Below, one piece after another: positions 34,656-44,495 of a DNA stretch of 64,000 nt. The translations under genes and the position numbers were made by a program. The DNA comes from Nitrospirae bacterium MYbinv3 (lineage in GTDB: Bacteria; Nitrospirota; Thermodesulfovibrionia; Thermodesulfovibrionales; Magnetobacteriaceae). Location: the NCBI GenBank assembly GCA_002753395.1, contig PEAB01000002.1, forward strand, positions 27,061-91,060, written 5' to 3'. The stretch's first letter is position 1; each line of letters opens with the position of its first letter. The notes beneath the pieces were generated by a model. It was given only the letters and a program-made list of their open reading frames with translations, was not told the DNA's origin and did no database searches.

Positions 34656-34679
34656 GTGAACTGTTTCAAAGAAACGAAC

Positions 34680-36044
34680 ATGAACATAAGAGATAAAATC
34701 AAGACAGTCATCAAGACTTTCTCCATGCTCAGCGAAGGAGACACGGTACTGGTGGGGTTGTCAGGCGGCCCGGATTCTGTTACTCTCCTGCTGCTGCTGC
34801 GTGAGTTGGAACCTTCTCTTAACATCCACGCCATCTACATAGATCACGGTCTAAGACCCCATGAGACACCGGACGAGATCGAGTTTTGCAAGCAGCTTTG
34901 CTGTCAACTCAACGTGCCCTTCGTTACAAGGGCAATTGATGATCTACCCGATGGGCAGCGCAAGACTCCGGCCCTCTTGAGGGAGATTCGATATAGGCTC
35001 TACGAGGAGACCGCCTTTAGCATCGGGGCGTCAAGGATAGCCCTCGGACACAACAAGGACGACCAGGCTGAAACCATTATATTAAACCTCCTAAGGGGTG
35101 CCGCGATGACCGGGATGTCAGGGATAGCGCCCGTTAGGGGGAGGTTTATAAGACCCCTCATCGACGTCCCGCGTTTGGAGATAGAAGCGTACCTCAACGA
35201 GTGTAAACAAACCTGCTGTCTCGATTCCTCAAACCTAAAGGACATATACCTGCGCAATCGAGTCCGGAGACATCTGATGCCGGCCTTATTGGATTACAAC
35301 CCGAACATAGTCAATACCCTTACGCGCAACGCCCAGATCATAAGAGAAGAAAACGCGTTCATTGAGTTGGCTGTGACAAAGAAAATGATGACCCTCGTTA
35401 GCAGAAAGAAAAAAAACAGGATAGAGCTTTTTCTGTTACCCCTTCAGAACATGGAGATTGTCCTGCTTAGAAGGCTGCTGAAGCGTGCAGCGGCCAGCGT
35501 TGAGACAATCAAAGAGCTTGGTGCTCTGCACATAGAAGAGATAATGACGTTGATAAGAACCTCCTCCACAGGGGACAGATTATACCTGCCAGGTGGCATA
35601 AGGGTAATAAGGGGCTACTCAACGGTTGTTATCACCTCAGAGCCTCCTGCCAGGTGTCCAGAAAAAACGCTGCCACTCCCCGGCGAGGTAATAGTGCGTG
35701 AGGTCAACTGCATAATGCGGACAACAATCCTGGATCGCTTTCAGAGACCGGAGCACAGGCGGCAGGAGTGTCTTGATGCCGATCTTCTTTCAACACAGTT
35801 AAAGATAAGGGCCAGGGTTGATGGGGATTATTTTTACCCGTTGGGGCTTGGTAAGAGAAAGAAGGTACAGGACTACCTCGTTGACGAAAAGATACCCAGA
35901 GACGTGCGTCAAGCCATACCATTGGTCTTCTCGGGCGACACACTGGTCTGGATCGCAGGCCATAGGGCAGATGACAGGTTTAAGGTGACCCAAGAGACAA
36001 AGCGCTATTGCCTGCTTGAATTAATACCGATCAAGTATGATTAA
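34680..36044 (+). CDS. tilS: tRNA(Ile)-lysidine synthetase
   Basis: The enzyme converts the wobble C34 of tRNA-Ile(CAU) to lysidine, changing its reading from AUG to AUA. The 454 residues begin with the PP-loop ATPase motif VLVGLSGGPDSVTLLLLL (about 22), then IYIDHGLRP, ALGHNKDDQAETIILNLLRG (about 120) and the C-terminal substrate domain (YLPGGIRVIRGYSTVVI; RPEHRRQECLDADLLS; VQDYLVDEKIPRDVR). The preferred start is ATG 34680; the longer GTG 34656 lies in the repeat end. A tRNA with a CAT anticodon (38989-39062) is nearby. Confidence 0.93.
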   Translation: MNIRDKIKTVIKTFSMLSEGDTVLVGLSGGPDSVTLLLLLRELEPSLNIHAIYIDHGLRPHETPDEIEFCKQLCCQLNVPFVTRAIDDLPDGQRKTPALLREIRYRLYEETAFSIGASRIALGHNKDDQAETIILNLLRGAAMTGMSGIAPVRGRFIRPLIDVPRLEIEAYLNECKQTCCLDSSNLKDIYLRNRVRRHLMPALLDYNPNIVNTLTRNAQIIREENAFIELAVTKKMMTLVSRKKKNRIELFLLPLQNMEIVLLRRLLKRAAASVETIKELGALHIEEIMTLIRTSSTGDRLYLPGGIRVIRGYSTVVITSEPPARCPEKTLPLPGEVIVREVNCIMRTTILDRFQRPEHRRQECLDADLLSTQLKIRARVDGDYFYPLGLGKRKKVQDYLVDEKIPRDVRQAIPLVFSGDTLVWIAGHRADDRFKVTQETKRYCLLELIPIKYD

Positions 36045-36059
36045 AAGATGAATAAGGAG

Positions 36060-36234
36060 GCCTAGTGACCGTAGGAAGCGGCTTTATCAATCCTGCCCTC
36101 CCTAGACCTTAATGCTGTTGACTTAAGGTTGTGAAGATAAAAAAAAGGAGGGCTTTGCCCTCCCTTAGACCCTCCCACAAGGGAACTTGTCCCCTTGACC
36201 CCATTAAACTCCCCATGGATTTCTTATGCACCCC
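36060..36234. repeat. Mosaic palindromic repeat downstream of tilS
   Basis: Contains the TGCTGTTGACTTAAGG module, GAGGGCTTTGCCCTCCC, TAGACCCTCCCACAAGGG, CCCCTTGACCCCATTAAA and ends TTTCTTATGCACCCC. It occupies nearly all of the gap 36045-36309. Confidence 0.8.
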
Positions 36235-36309
36235 TGTAAACAGGCAGGTTGCTATTTGACTTCAATGCCTGTTATATTATTAACTAAATTTTGAGAAAAA
36301 GAGGTATCT

Positions 36310-37545
36310 ATGGCTAATAAAGTACACATTATTGACGTAACAAATCGTGACGGTGTTCAGACGTCTCGGATACTATTGCCCAAGCTGTCCAAGACGATGC
36401 TAAATCTCTACCTGGATGAGATGGGTATATATCAGAGCGAGGTAGGATTTCCCACTCTAAGGCACGAGATCGGCTATATAAACGCCAATCTCAAGTTGTA
36501 CGAAAAGGGCGTGATGAAAAACATACATCTTGAGGGCTGGTGCAGGGCTGTTGTAGATGATATTGAGCTTACCTTTAAGAACTGCCCTAATATTAAGCAC
36601 CTAAACATATCAGCCTCCACCTCAGACATCCTCATACGGGGGAAGTTTCAAGGGAAAAAAAACTTTAACGACGTGGTCAAGGGGATGGTAGATGCCGTAA
36701 AGGCTGCCAAGGCCCACGGCGTTGAGACCTTAGGCGTTAATGCAGAGGATGCCTCCCGTACCGAGCTTGAAAAACTGGAGGAGTTCATCGTAGCAGGTAA
36801 GGAGGCCGGTGCAGACAGATTCAGGTACTGCGACACACTTGGCGCTGATGGCCCCCTATCCATGTACGAAAACGTAAAGAAACTCTCTGAGAATACCCGA
36901 TTCCCTATCGAGATGCACTGTCACAACGACCTCGGAATGGCCGAGGCTGTATCTATTGCAGGCGCACGTGCTGCACTTGAGTCCGGCATAGACACCTACA
37001 TCAACACCACTATAAATGGCTACGGAGAGCGCGCAGGAAACGCCGACCTGGTGTCAACACTACTTGCCCTGCGTTATTCATCCTACTTCAGAGACAGCGC
37101 CTATCTTGGCGACCGCGTAAATCTGAAGCTGTCATGGCGGTTGGCCAAGTACGCATCGTATGCCTTTAATCTGCCCATGCCTATCAATCAACCTGGTGTT
37201 GGTGCAAACGCCTTTGCACACGAGTCCGGCATCCACGCAGACGGCGCCCTTAAGGACAGGAGAAACTACGAACTCTACGACCCCGAAGACGTTGGACGCG
37301 GCGAGCCAGACCTGCACCAGACTGGCCGCATTATAACAACCGGAGCCTATGGAGGTATAAGTGGCTTCAGACACGTGTACGACAAACTTGGTATATACTT
37401 CACCACTGACGCGGAGGCCAGAGAGATCCTCGAACTCGTTCAGTATGCAAACCTCCATACTCAGAAACCTCTGACCGACGATGAACTGCGCCTTATAGCC
37501 AGCAACCCTGATGAGGTGAGGGAGATCTTAAAGGTATGTCTATAG
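36310..37545 (+). CDS. Homocitrate/isopropylmalate-synthase-family enzyme, probable Re-citrate synthase
   Basis: The 411-residue enzyme belongs to the DRE-TIM family that condenses acetyl-CoA with a 2-oxo acid. It has [17 protein letters not shown] at the N-terminus (the normal DRE motif is modified to NRDG), [38 protein letters not shown] (metal-binding HxH, about 203) and a C-terminal domain with [20 protein letters not shown] (about 297). It overlaps the isocitrate-dehydrogenase-like gene by 10 bases. No leucine or lysine genes are nearby. This pairing and the modified N-terminus recall Re-face citrate synthases of anaerobes. Homocitrate or isopropylmalate synthase cannot be excluded. Confidence 0.7.
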   Translation: MANKVHIIDVTNRDGVQTSRILLPKLSKTMLNLYLDEMGIYQSEVGFPTLRHEIGYINANLKLYEKGVMKNIHLEGWCRAVVDDIELTFKNCPNIKHLNISASTSDILIRGKFQGKKNFNDVVKGMVDAVKAAKAHGVETLGVNAEDASRTELEKLEEFIVAGKEAGADRFRYCDTLGADGPLSMYENVKKLSENTRFPIEMHCHNDLGMAEAVSIAGARAALESGIDTYINTTINGYGERAGNADLVSTLLALRYSSYFRDSAYLGDRVNLKLSWRLAKYASYAFNLPMPINQPGVGANAFAHESGIHADGALKDRRNYELYDPEDVGRGEPDLHQTGRIITTGAYGGISGFRHVYDKLGIYFTTDAEAREILELVQYANLHTQKPLTDDELRLIASNPDEVREILKVCL

Positions 37546-38639
37546 ATCAGACAAAGACACACAGGGTAACCCTAATACCCGGCGACGGCGTAGGCCCTGA
37601 GATAACAGATGCAGTAGTCAAGGTTATCGGTGCCACGGGAGTAAAGATACACTGGGATATCCAAAACGCTGGTGCTGACGTGTATGAGGCCGAGGGTACG
37701 CCCTTGCCCCAGAGGGTCATCGACAGCATCAAGGAGAACAAGGTCGCCCTTAAGGGACCCGTCACCACCCCTGTGGGGACAGGATTTAGGAGCATCAATG
37801 TAGCCCTTCGGCAGGAGCTAGACCTGTATGCCTGTCTCAGACCCTGTAAGTCCTACGCCGGGGCAAGGAGCATCTATGCAAACGTAGACCTCGTCGTGGT
37901 CAGGGAAAACACAGAGGACCTGTACGCCGGCATAGAGTTTAAGAAAGACGATAAGACTACCATCGACCTGATTGATTACATAGCGGCCAAGTCGGGCAAG
38001 TCGATCCGCACCGATTCGGGTGTGAGCATCAAGCCCATATCCGTCTTCGGCACCGAGCGGATAGTCCGCTTTGCCTTTGATTACGCAAGGGACAATAACC
38101 GCAAGAAGGTAACCGCCGTCCACAAGGCTAACATAATGAAGCACTCCGATGGTCTCTTTTTGGAGGTGGCCAGGGAGGTGGCCAAGTCCTACCCCGATAT
38201 AGAGTTTGAGGACAGGATTATCGATAACATGTGTATGCAGCTCGTTCAGAAGCCTGAGCTTTATGACGTTCTGGTGCTGCCTAACCTCTATGGCGACATA
38301 GTCTCCGACTTAGCGGCTGGTCTGATTGGCGGCTTGGGTCTGGCCCCGGGGGCAAACATCGGCCAAACAGAGGCCGTATTTGAGGCAACGCATGGCAGCG
38401 CCCCCAAGTACAAAGGACTCAACAAGGTCAACCCGATGGCCATGATGCTCTCAGGTGTTATGATGCTACACTACCTCGGTTACAAGCAGGAAGCGGTAAG
38501 ACTCGATAACGTTATCGCCGAGCTTATAAAGGAAGGAAAGCATGTCACCTACGACATGAAACCCACCCCCGATGATCCCACGGCCATAGGCACCTCCAAC
38601 GTAGCAAACGAAATAGCCAAAAGACTACAAAAAAGATAA
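37536..38639 (+). CDS. NAD-dependent isocitrate dehydrogenase-like (beta-decarboxylating)
   Basis: The 367-residue enzyme is in the isocitrate/isopropylmalate dehydrogenase family. It has [20 protein letters not shown], the substrate loop [20 protein letters not shown] (Ser-x-x-Asn as in NAD-isocitrate dehydrogenases; LeuB has different residues), [14 protein letters not shown] (about 126), [15 protein letters not shown] (about 192), and [21 protein letters not shown] (about 249). LeuB-type features are absent, so isocitrate is the best guess. Its start overlaps the preceding synthase gene, implying a citrate-to-2-oxoglutarate module. Confidence 0.82.
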   Translation: MSIDQTKTHRVTLIPGDGVGPEITDAVVKVIGATGVKIHWDIQNAGADVYEAEGTPLPQRVIDSIKENKVALKGPVTTPVGTGFRSINVALRQELDLYACLRPCKSYAGARSIYANVDLVVVRENTEDLYAGIEFKKDDKTTIDLIDYIAAKSGKSIRTDSGVSIKPISVFGTERIVRFAFDYARDNNRKKVTAVHKANIMKHSDGLFLEVAREVAKSYPDIEFEDRIIDNMCMQLVQKPELYDVLVLPNLYGDIVSDLAAGLIGGLGLAPGANIGQTEAVFEATHGSAPKYKGLNKVNPMAMMLSGVMMLHYLGYKQEAVRLDNVIAELIKEGKHVTYDMKPTPDDPTAIGTSNVANEIAKRLQKR

Positions 38640-38640
38640 A

Positions 38641-38735
38641 GAAGAAGGGAGGGCTTTGCCTCTGCCGCAGGGGTTCGCAACCCCCTCCCTCAGACCCACC
38701 CACAAGGGGACCAGTCCCCTTGACCCCCATAAAAG
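38641..38735. repeat. Mosaic palindromic repeat downstream of the IDH gene
   Basis: GAGGGCTTTGCCTCTGCCGC, GGGGTTCGCAACCCCCTCCC, AGACCCACCCACAAGGGGAC and CAGTCCCCTTGACCCCCA. Nearly identical to 49728-49806. On the minus strand it truncates the integrase-like reading frame. Confidence 0.8.
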
Positions 38736-38868
38736 TGATACGTATCTTGTATTTAATCAAATCGAAATCTGCTATATATTTTTGCTGCCGTACAGGAACT
38801 CTTACCTGCAGATAGTAGCAACCCTTGTATGAGGTGAGATTCTTCATTGGAGGCAACAAAGGGGGCAT
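38736..38868 (-). pseudogene. Truncated integrase-like N-terminus next to tRNA
   Basis: On the minus strand from ATG 38868 the frame reads MPPLLPPMKNLTSYKGCYYL then QVRVPVRQQKYIADFDLIKY. This resembles the start of phage tyrosine recombinases, which often read '-YYxRxRVP-'. About 45 residues later it runs into the mosaic repeat, so the gene has lost its catalytic domain. It starts 120 bases downstream of the 3' end of the tRNA, the usual place for an integrase. The assignment is weak because only an N-terminal fragment is present. The rest of 38740-38988 shows nothing else. Confidence 0.35.
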
Positions 38869-38988
38869 TCGGGGGCAATGCTGGGCAAGTCGAACTCACA
38901 GAACGTGGCCAGTTTGTGACCCACCGTTGATTCTGCTGGTTGTCAGGAGGGAAGAGGCTTAATTTACGGGCGTTTAAGGCATATAAAG

Positions 38989-39062
38989 TGGCGGTGCAGG
39001 GATTTGAACCCCGGACACTGCGGATATGAGCCGCATGCTCTGACCGACTGAGCTACACCGCC
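38989..39062 (-). tRNA. tRNA-Met (anticodon CAT)
   Basis: A cloverleaf of 74 bases. The acceptor stem is GGCGGTG pairing with CACCGCC plus discriminator A. D-arm AGCTCAGTCGGTCAGAGC, anticodon arm GCGG-CTCATAT-CCGC with anticodon CAT, and T-arm with GGTTCAAATCC are all present. No CCA is encoded. Elongator Met is most likely; a tRNA-Ile2 (lysidine-modified CAT) is an alternative. An integrase-like fragment follows its 3' end. Confidence 0.93.
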
Positions 39063-39122
39063 ATACTTGAAGACGCCGCTGTTTATTAGCGTCTTATTAA
39101 GTTTTCTATTATAGCATAAATT

Positions 39123-40247
39123 TTAAAGAAGTACCAGTCTTCTCATACGAATATTTATTAGTATCCCAACGGCTATGTAGTTTGTTACTATAGAGGTGCC
39201 TCCGTAACTCATAAGCGGTATGGGAACGCCAACTACCGGCATGACGCCAATGACCATCCCAATGTTGATCAAGAAGTACAGAAATAACATAAACGTGATA
39301 CCAATGGCTACATGTCTTGCAAAGTCGTCTTTTGCCTTCATAGCAGTGTCAATCCCTCTCATAAACAGAAGCAAGTACAGCGCAAAGATAAAAATACTAC
39401 CGGCAAATCCCCATTCCTCGGCAAAGACCGAGAAGATGAAGTCCGTATGCTTCTCAGGCAAGAACTTTAGCGGTCCCTGCGTTCCCTTCAGATAGCCGCG
39501 GCCAAAGATCATGCCGGCCCCTATAGTGATCTTTGATTGCTCTATCTGATAACCTATCCCCCTGGGGTCTCTTGAGGGATCGATGAAGGCCACTATCCTT
39601 TTTTTCTGGTAATCCTTAAGGCTATTCCACATGGGTTTAATAAGTAGCGGAGCCACCATCACAGCTAGGACAACCAGGGTGATGATTATGCGTCTCTCTA
39701 TCTTCTTAGACAACGCCATAAAAAAATACGTCATCAATAAGATCAATCCAGTTCCCAGATGAGGCTGCTTTATTATTAGTATAAATGGTAAGAGGCCAAA
39801 GATAATAGCAGAAAAGCCCAACGGCCACTTTGTAAGCTGCCCCTTTACCGAACTCAGATACTTCCCTATGGCAACAATGAGGATTACCCTAAACAACTCC
39901 GAGGGCTGAAAGCTAAAGATCCCAACGTCAAACCACCGCTGCGCGCCCAACCCGCTCCTACCCACCATCAAAACTAGGACAAGCATTACAATTCCAAATA
40001 TATACAAGACATAAGCAAAATTCTTTAACCACAAATAATCGTACAAGACTACTGCAAATACACACACTATACCGATCACAATCCACAAAAGTTGTTTGAT
40101 ATAATAACTAGGCTGATGAGAGGATAATATTGGCCTTGTAGCGCTGTATATGGTCAACACCCCTGTAAGGCTTATCACTACGAGCAACAACAGGGTGTAC
40201 CAGTCAAATAGCTTTAGATATTTTCTGTTTATCTGGGGTAAACGCAT
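39123..40247 (-). CDS. rodA: Rod shape-determining glycosyltransferase RodA
   Basis: A SEDS-family peptidoglycan polymerase working with PBP2 in cell elongation. The 374 residues have ten membrane helices and the family signatures FQPSELFRVILIVAIGKYLS (about 116), KQPHLGTGLILL, GRGYLKGTQGPLKFLPEKHT followed by DFIFSVFAEEWGF (conserved loop, about 250) and GVPIPLMSYGGTS (about 342). It is the last gene of mreBCD-mrdA-rodA, 7 bases after mrdA. Confidence 0.96.
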   Translation of the reverse strand: MRLPQINRKYLKLFDWYTLLLLVVISLTGVLTIYSATRPILSSHQPSYYIKQLLWIVIGIVCVFAVVLYDYLWLKNFAYVLYIFGIVMLVLVLMVGRSGLGAQRWFDVGIFSFQPSELFRVILIVAIGKYLSSVKGQLTKWPLGFSAIIFGLLPFILIIKQPHLGTGLILLMTYFFMALSKKIERRIIITLVVLAVMVAPLLIKPMWNSLKDYQKKRIVAFIDPSRDPRGIGYQIEQSKITIGAGMIFGRGYLKGTQGPLKFLPEKHTDFIFSVFAEEWGFAGSIFIFALYLLLFMRGIDTAMKAKDDFARHVAIGITFMLFLYFLINIGMVIGVMPVVGVPIPLMSYGGTSIVTNYIAVGILINIRMRRLVLL

Positions 40248-40254
40248 GGCAGCA

Positions 40255-42018
40255 CTATGAGGGGGGTTGGCTGTTTTTCATTATGTAGGTTTCTATGACT
40301 TTTTTGGCAATGGGCGCTGCTGCACTTCCGCCATGTCCGCCGTGTTCAACGATAATAGACAGAGCTATAGAGGGATTATCGTAGGGGGCAAAGGCTATAA
40401 ACCAGGCATGATCCCTAAACTCCTCCTTCAATAATTCTGTCTTAATCCTGCCTCTTACTACTTGGGCCGTACCGGTTTTTCCTGCTACTGAAACCAGCGG
40501 ACTTCTGGCAGCAGAGCCGGTACCGCCAGCTTCATTTACAACACCATAGAGGGCATTCTTGACCACTAAAAAGTGTTCCTTTTTTATGTTGAGGCTTTTT
40601 TCGACTTGTGCCTCGCCATCTTTTTGTTTTAGAATCACTATAGGGTGTTTTACACCATTATTAGCTATCATTGAGGCCATAACTGCTGCCTGCATTGGCG
40701 TTACAGAGACATAGCCTTGTCCGATGGCAGAGACAAACGTCTCACCTAAAAACCAGGGTTTACCAAGCTGTTTTTGCTTCCAGGAGGTTGAGGGTATCAC
40801 GCCTTCTCGCTCCTGTGAGCCGGCAATAATACCGAGGTTGGTCCGTTGCCCCAGACCAAAGTCTTTGGCATATCGCTCAATCCGGTCTATACCAAGCCGT
40901 TTACCAGACTCGTAGAAGTATAAGTCGCAGGACTCCACCAGCGCCTTGTGAAACGAGACGTGCCCGTGCCGCTTCCAACAGCCAAACGACCAGCGGCCAT
41001 ACTCCAGTTCCCCGTTGCAGAAGAGATCAAGGTCAGGGGTTAAGACACCCTCCTGCAGGCCCGCTATGGCCACTAACGGTTTGAATATCGACCCTGGTGG
41101 GTATGCGCTCTGCAGCGCCCTATTGATCAGCGGTTTACTCTTATCCTGAAGGAGCGCCCACTTGTCGGAATCTATGCCCATTACAAAGTCGTTTGGATCA
41201 AACGAAGGAAGACTGACGAGTGCCAGCACCTCACCTGTGTTGGGTGACAGTGCTACCAACGCGCCAGTCTTGCCTTTGAACAACTCCTCGGCGACGCTCT
41301 GCAGCTCTATGTCAATGCTCAGAGTAATGTTGCTTCCCATCTCTGGCTTGATGTACTCAAGAACCTTAAGCTGTCTGCCAAGTGCGTCAACCTCTACAAT
41401 CTGTTTGCCGGGTATACCCCGTAGATTTTTGTCATAAAGCTCCTCCACTCCCCATTGTCCTACAAATGTATCTGGGGTGATATCCTCGCTGTATTCATCC
41501 TGTAGCTGTACCTTTGTCGGCTTTCCTAGATAACCGATTATGTGTGAACCAACCTCGTTGTAGACGTAGTTTCTCGTTAAGCTGGTTTCTATGATCAGGC
41601 CTGGAAAGTCTGATCTCCTGGCCTCTATACGTTGTACGTCCTGGAAGTTGAGGCCCTCTTTGAGCACAGTTGTATTAAAGCTCGCCTTTTCCTCCTTCTT
41701 AAGTCTCTGCTGTAGTTTTACCTCGTCGATCTCTAATAAGCTGGCAAGGGCCTTAACGTCTATGCCCTTTGAACCGGGCAATATAGAGGCATAGAAGTAA
41801 GGCCGGTTCATCACCAACGGGGTGCCGTTACGGTCATAGATAATGCCGCGTGGGGCAGACAGCATTACTACACGCACCCTGTTAGAGTCGGCTGCCTCCC
41901 TGTACTCGCTGCCCTTGAGTATTTGCATGTAATATAGCCGTAATCCCAAGAGTACAAAGACGCCTACCAGGCTATACATTACAGTGTAGGTAAATCTTAC
42001 AAAATAATCCCTGTTCAT
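40255..42018 (-). CDS. mrdA: Penicillin-binding protein 2
   Basis: A transpeptidase for elongation, anchored by an N-terminal helix (about 10-30). The 587 residues contain the dimerisation domain and the transpeptidase domain with active-site S-I-F-K in YPPGSIFKPLVAIAGL (about 306), S-C-D (about 362) and K-T-G in VAGKTGTAQVVRG (about 511). The length is normal. It overlaps mreD by 4 bases and precedes rodA. Confidence 0.95.
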   Translation of the reverse strand: MNRDYFVRFTYTVMYSLVGVFVLLGLRLYYMQILKGSEYREAADSNRVRVVMLSAPRGIIYDRNGTPLVMNRPYFYASILPGSKGIDVKALASLLEIDEVKLQQRLKKEEKASFNTTVLKEGLNFQDVQRIEARRSDFPGLIIETSLTRNYVYNEVGSHIIGYLGKPTKVQLQDEYSEDITPDTFVGQWGVEELYDKNLRGIPGKQIVEVDALGRQLKVLEYIKPEMGSNITLSIDIELQSVAEELFKGKTGALVALSPNTGEVLALVSLPSFDPNDFVMGIDSDKWALLQDKSKPLINRALQSAYPPGSIFKPLVAIAGLQEGVLTPDLDLFCNGELEYGRWSFGCWKRHGHVSFHKALVESCDLYFYESGKRLGIDRIERYAKDFGLGQRTNLGIIAGSQEREGVIPSTSWKQKQLGKPWFLGETFVSAIGQGYVSVTPMQAAVMASMIANNGVKHPIVILKQKDGEAQVEKSLNIKKEHFLVVKNALYGVVNEAGGTGSAARSPLVSVAGKTGTAQVVRGRIKTELLKEEFRDHAWFIAFAPYDNPSIALSIIVEHGGHGGSAAAPIAKKVIETYIMKNSQPPS

Positions 42019-42509
42019 TTGTGTGGCTGCTGCTCGTTTTTCTCAAACAGGTAGTATGCCATAATGCTGTTAACAACAGCCTGGAAAGTGATCAGGTTAA
42101 TGGCTGCTGCAGGAGGCGTGGGGCGAACATCAAACAAGGACAGAGATATATACACAACAATGCCATCAATTATCGTAAAGACAAAGCACAAGATGGCACT
42201 TAATAACGAGGCAAGATTGAAGATCCCTGTCTTAAAGAAGTACGTCAAGAAGACCACAATTACCTTTGAAAGGATATGAGGACCTATCAATCTCAGAGAC
42301 AGGCTGTCTAAGACCAGTCCTATCATAAAGGCCCATAGAAATGCCCTGGATATTGGCCATTGAACGCCAATGTAAAAGACCAGGAGAGTAGTAAAATTAA
42401 ACCGGTAATCAAAAAAAGAACTCTCATCGAGCACCAGAGCGCACATCACGACGAGCAGCCACAGTGCCTTCTCCCTAAGGGAGTGGACTTGTACTATCTG
42501 TCCTATCAA
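42015..42509 (-). CDS. mreD: Rod shape-determining protein MreD
   Basis: The membrane component of the elongasome. Its 164 residues have five helices and little conserved sequence, typical of MreD. Identity rests largely on position between mreC and mrdA. The start overlaps the end of mreC by 35 bases. The N-terminus includes a charged segment (VQVHSLREKALW), so a later start is possible. Confidence 0.85.
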   Translation of the reverse strand: MIGQIVQVHSLREKALWLLVVMCALVLDESSFFDYRFNFTTLLVFYIGVQWPISRAFLWAFMIGLVLDSLSLRLIGPHILSKVIVVFLTYFFKTGIFNLASLLSAILCFVFTIIDGIVVYISLSLFDVRPTPPAAAINLITFQAVVNSIMAYYLFEKNEQQPHK

Positions 42510-43293
42510 TGATCATTACCTCGTCAACCTTAAAGGGGTCGGCACAGAGTTCGACCTCTATGTTAAGAAACAGACCGGTCTGTGCCTTCTCCGCGGAGAT
42601 TATGCTGCCAATTGGGATACCTGGGGGGTAGAGGGCGTCATAGCCGGAGGTGATCAAGGCGTCCCCCTCTTTTACAACCTCGTCCTGGGGTATGTATTTT
42701 AAGACACATGTGCTATGTCCGGTACCTGATACTACCCCCTCCAGACGGCTTGATTGCACCTTTGCTGCCACCGACGAATGTGCATCTGTTATTAATAAGA
42801 CGGTGGAGTAGTTTTGATCAACGAGTATCACCTTGCCAATAAGACACTTTGAAGACCTGACAGCCATGTTTTTCTTTATGCCGTGTCTTGTCCCCTTATT
42901 GAGCATCATTATCTGAGACCAAGCGCTGGGGTTTTTACCTATCACTCGGGCCGTAGTAACGTAACCAGGGGTAATATCCTTGAGGTCAAGCAACTGCCTA
43001 AGCCTATTATTCTCCTGTACCTGCTCTTCAAATGCCTCATTTCTTAGGAGCAACTGCTCTAACTCTTGTTTTAATCTGATATTTTCTTGTTTTAAGGCTA
43101 TCAACGTAACAAACGGGCCTTTAACAGTATCTATAATGGTATATATGCCCTCGTTAAGGTATTGTACAGGGTACCTTAGATAAAACACCGGCCTGATAGG
43201 ACCTCTGATACTCTGATAAGACATCAGCGCAGTGACAAAGAAGACATAAAAGAATAGTAATGCTACTTTTTTTTTACTATCACGTAACGGCAA
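42475..43293 (-). CDS. mreC: Rod shape-determining protein MreC
   Basis: A bitopic protein linking MreB to the periplasmic wall enzymes. It has an N-terminal helix (about 9-25), a coiled coil (about 65-100, LKQENIRLKQELEQLLLRNE) and a beta-barrel domain (about 120-272, ARVIGKNPSAWSQIMMLNKG; YIPQDEVVKEGDALITSGYD). The 272 residues are normal. It overlaps mreB by 14 bases. Confidence 0.94.
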   Translation of the reverse strand: MPLRDSKKKVALLFFYVFFVTALMSYQSIRGPIRPVFYLRYPVQYLNEGIYTIIDTVKGPFVTLIALKQENIRLKQELEQLLLRNEAFEEQVQENNRLRQLLDLKDITPGYVTTARVIGKNPSAWSQIMMLNKGTRHGIKKNMAVRSSKCLIGKVILVDQNYSTVLLITDAHSSVAAKVQSSRLEGVVSGTGHSTCVLKYIPQDEVVKEGDALITSGYDALYPPGIPIGSIISAEKAQTGLFLNIEVELCADPFKVDEVMIIDRTDSTSPLP

Positions 43294-44308
43294 CTCTCTT
43301 AAGCAGAGCTAGATCCTCCAGCATCTTACCAACACCCATAACTACAGCCGTCAGAGGGTTTTCAGGCACTATGACGGGTAGACCTGTTTCGTTAATTATC
43401 AGGGAGTCCAGCCCCTTAAGCAGGGCGCCGCCGCCAGCAAGCACAATGCCATTGTCCACGATGTCAGAGGCCAGCTCAGGCGGTGTATTTTCAAGTGCCA
43501 CTTTTATCGTGCTGATTATTATGTTTACGATTTCGCTCAACGTCTCTCTTATCTCGTTCTCCCTAATGGTGACCGCCTTGGGGATACCGGATATGAGGTC
43601 TCGGCCATTGACGTCTATGGTGCTTTCCTCGCCGTTTATCTTGTAGGCAGAGCCTATCTCTATCTTTATCTGTTCGGCTGTCCGGTCTCCTATCATGAAG
43701 TTATATTTTTCCTTGACGTGTACGATGATCTTTTCGTCCATTTTATCGCCGCCCACCTTGACCGTCTTGCTGTAAACGATGCCATCCATTGAGATAACGG
43801 CAACGTCCGTAGTACCTCCGCCGATGTCAACTATCATGTTTCCGTAGGGCTCATCTATTGGAAGACCAACGCCCACGGCTGCTGCCATCGTCTCTGCTAT
43901 AAGGTAGACCTCCCTGGCCCCGGAGGCCTCGGCTGCCTCCTTCACCGCCCGCTGCTCTACGAGCGTGATGGAAGAGGGCACCCCTATGATGACCCGAGGT
44001 GAGACAAAGCTCTTTCTGTTGTGTGCCTTCTTTATAAAGTACTTGAGCATCTCGCCGGCTGCATTAAAATCAGCTATGACGCCATCCTTCATGGGCCTGA
44101 TCGTCATGATGTTAGCTGGGGTCTTGCCAAGCATCTTTTTTGCCTCCGCCCCCACTGCAACCACCTTCTTGGTGTCCTGCCTCATCACCACCACCGAGGG
44201 CTCATCACATACTATTCCCTTGCCCTTTGCATACACTAACGTGTTTGCCGTTCCCAGATCTATTGCCAGATCATTTGAGAATAATCCCAAAAACTTGCTA
44301 AATAACAT
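43280..44308 (-). CDS. mreB: Rod shape-determining actin-like protein MreB
   Basis: An actin-like ATPase that forms membrane filaments guiding wall synthesis. The 342 residues show the actin-fold phosphate loops DLGTANTLVYAKGKGIVCDE (about 17) and VDIGGGTTDVAVIS (about 165), the adenosine motif GIVLAGGGALLKGLDSLI (about 291), and PMKDGVIADFNAAGEML. It is the first gene of its operon and has a plausible promoter upstream. Confidence 0.97.
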   Translation of the reverse strand: MLFSKFLGLFSNDLAIDLGTANTLVYAKGKGIVCDEPSVVVMRQDTKKVVAVGAEAKKMLGKTPANIMTIRPMKDGVIADFNAAGEMLKYFIKKAHNRKSFVSPRVIIGVPSSITLVEQRAVKEAAEASGAREVYLIAETMAAAVGVGLPIDEPYGNMIVDIGGGTTDVAVISMDGIVYSKTVKVGGDKMDEKIIVHVKEKYNFMIGDRTAEQIKIEIGSAYKINGEESTIDVNGRDLISGIPKAVTIRENEIRETLSEIVNIIISTIKVALENTPPELASDIVDNGIVLAGGGALLKGLDSLIINETGLPVIVPENPLTAVVMGVGKMLEDLALLKRVAVT

Positions 44309-44450
44309 CTTACCTCCTTGCTATCTCCTAAACAACTGTCTCTTATAGCGTCTCATCGTATTCTCCCTTGATAACCACCACTAACATATCTATCGTACTG
44401 GCAATGATCCGCGGTAAGGGTTGTGTTTTCATACCAATCCTCATCTACAG

Positions 44451-44480
44451 AATATAACAAATAAACGCTGTGATTATCAA
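44451..44480 (-). promoter_or_regulatory. Sigma70-like promoter of mreB operon
   Basis: On the minus strand: TTGATA (44480-44475), 18-base spacer, TATATT (44456-44451). Each hexamer matches 5 of 6. The leader to the mreB ATG would be about 135 bases. Confidence 0.5.
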
Positions 44481-44495
44481 GGCTAGACAATGATA

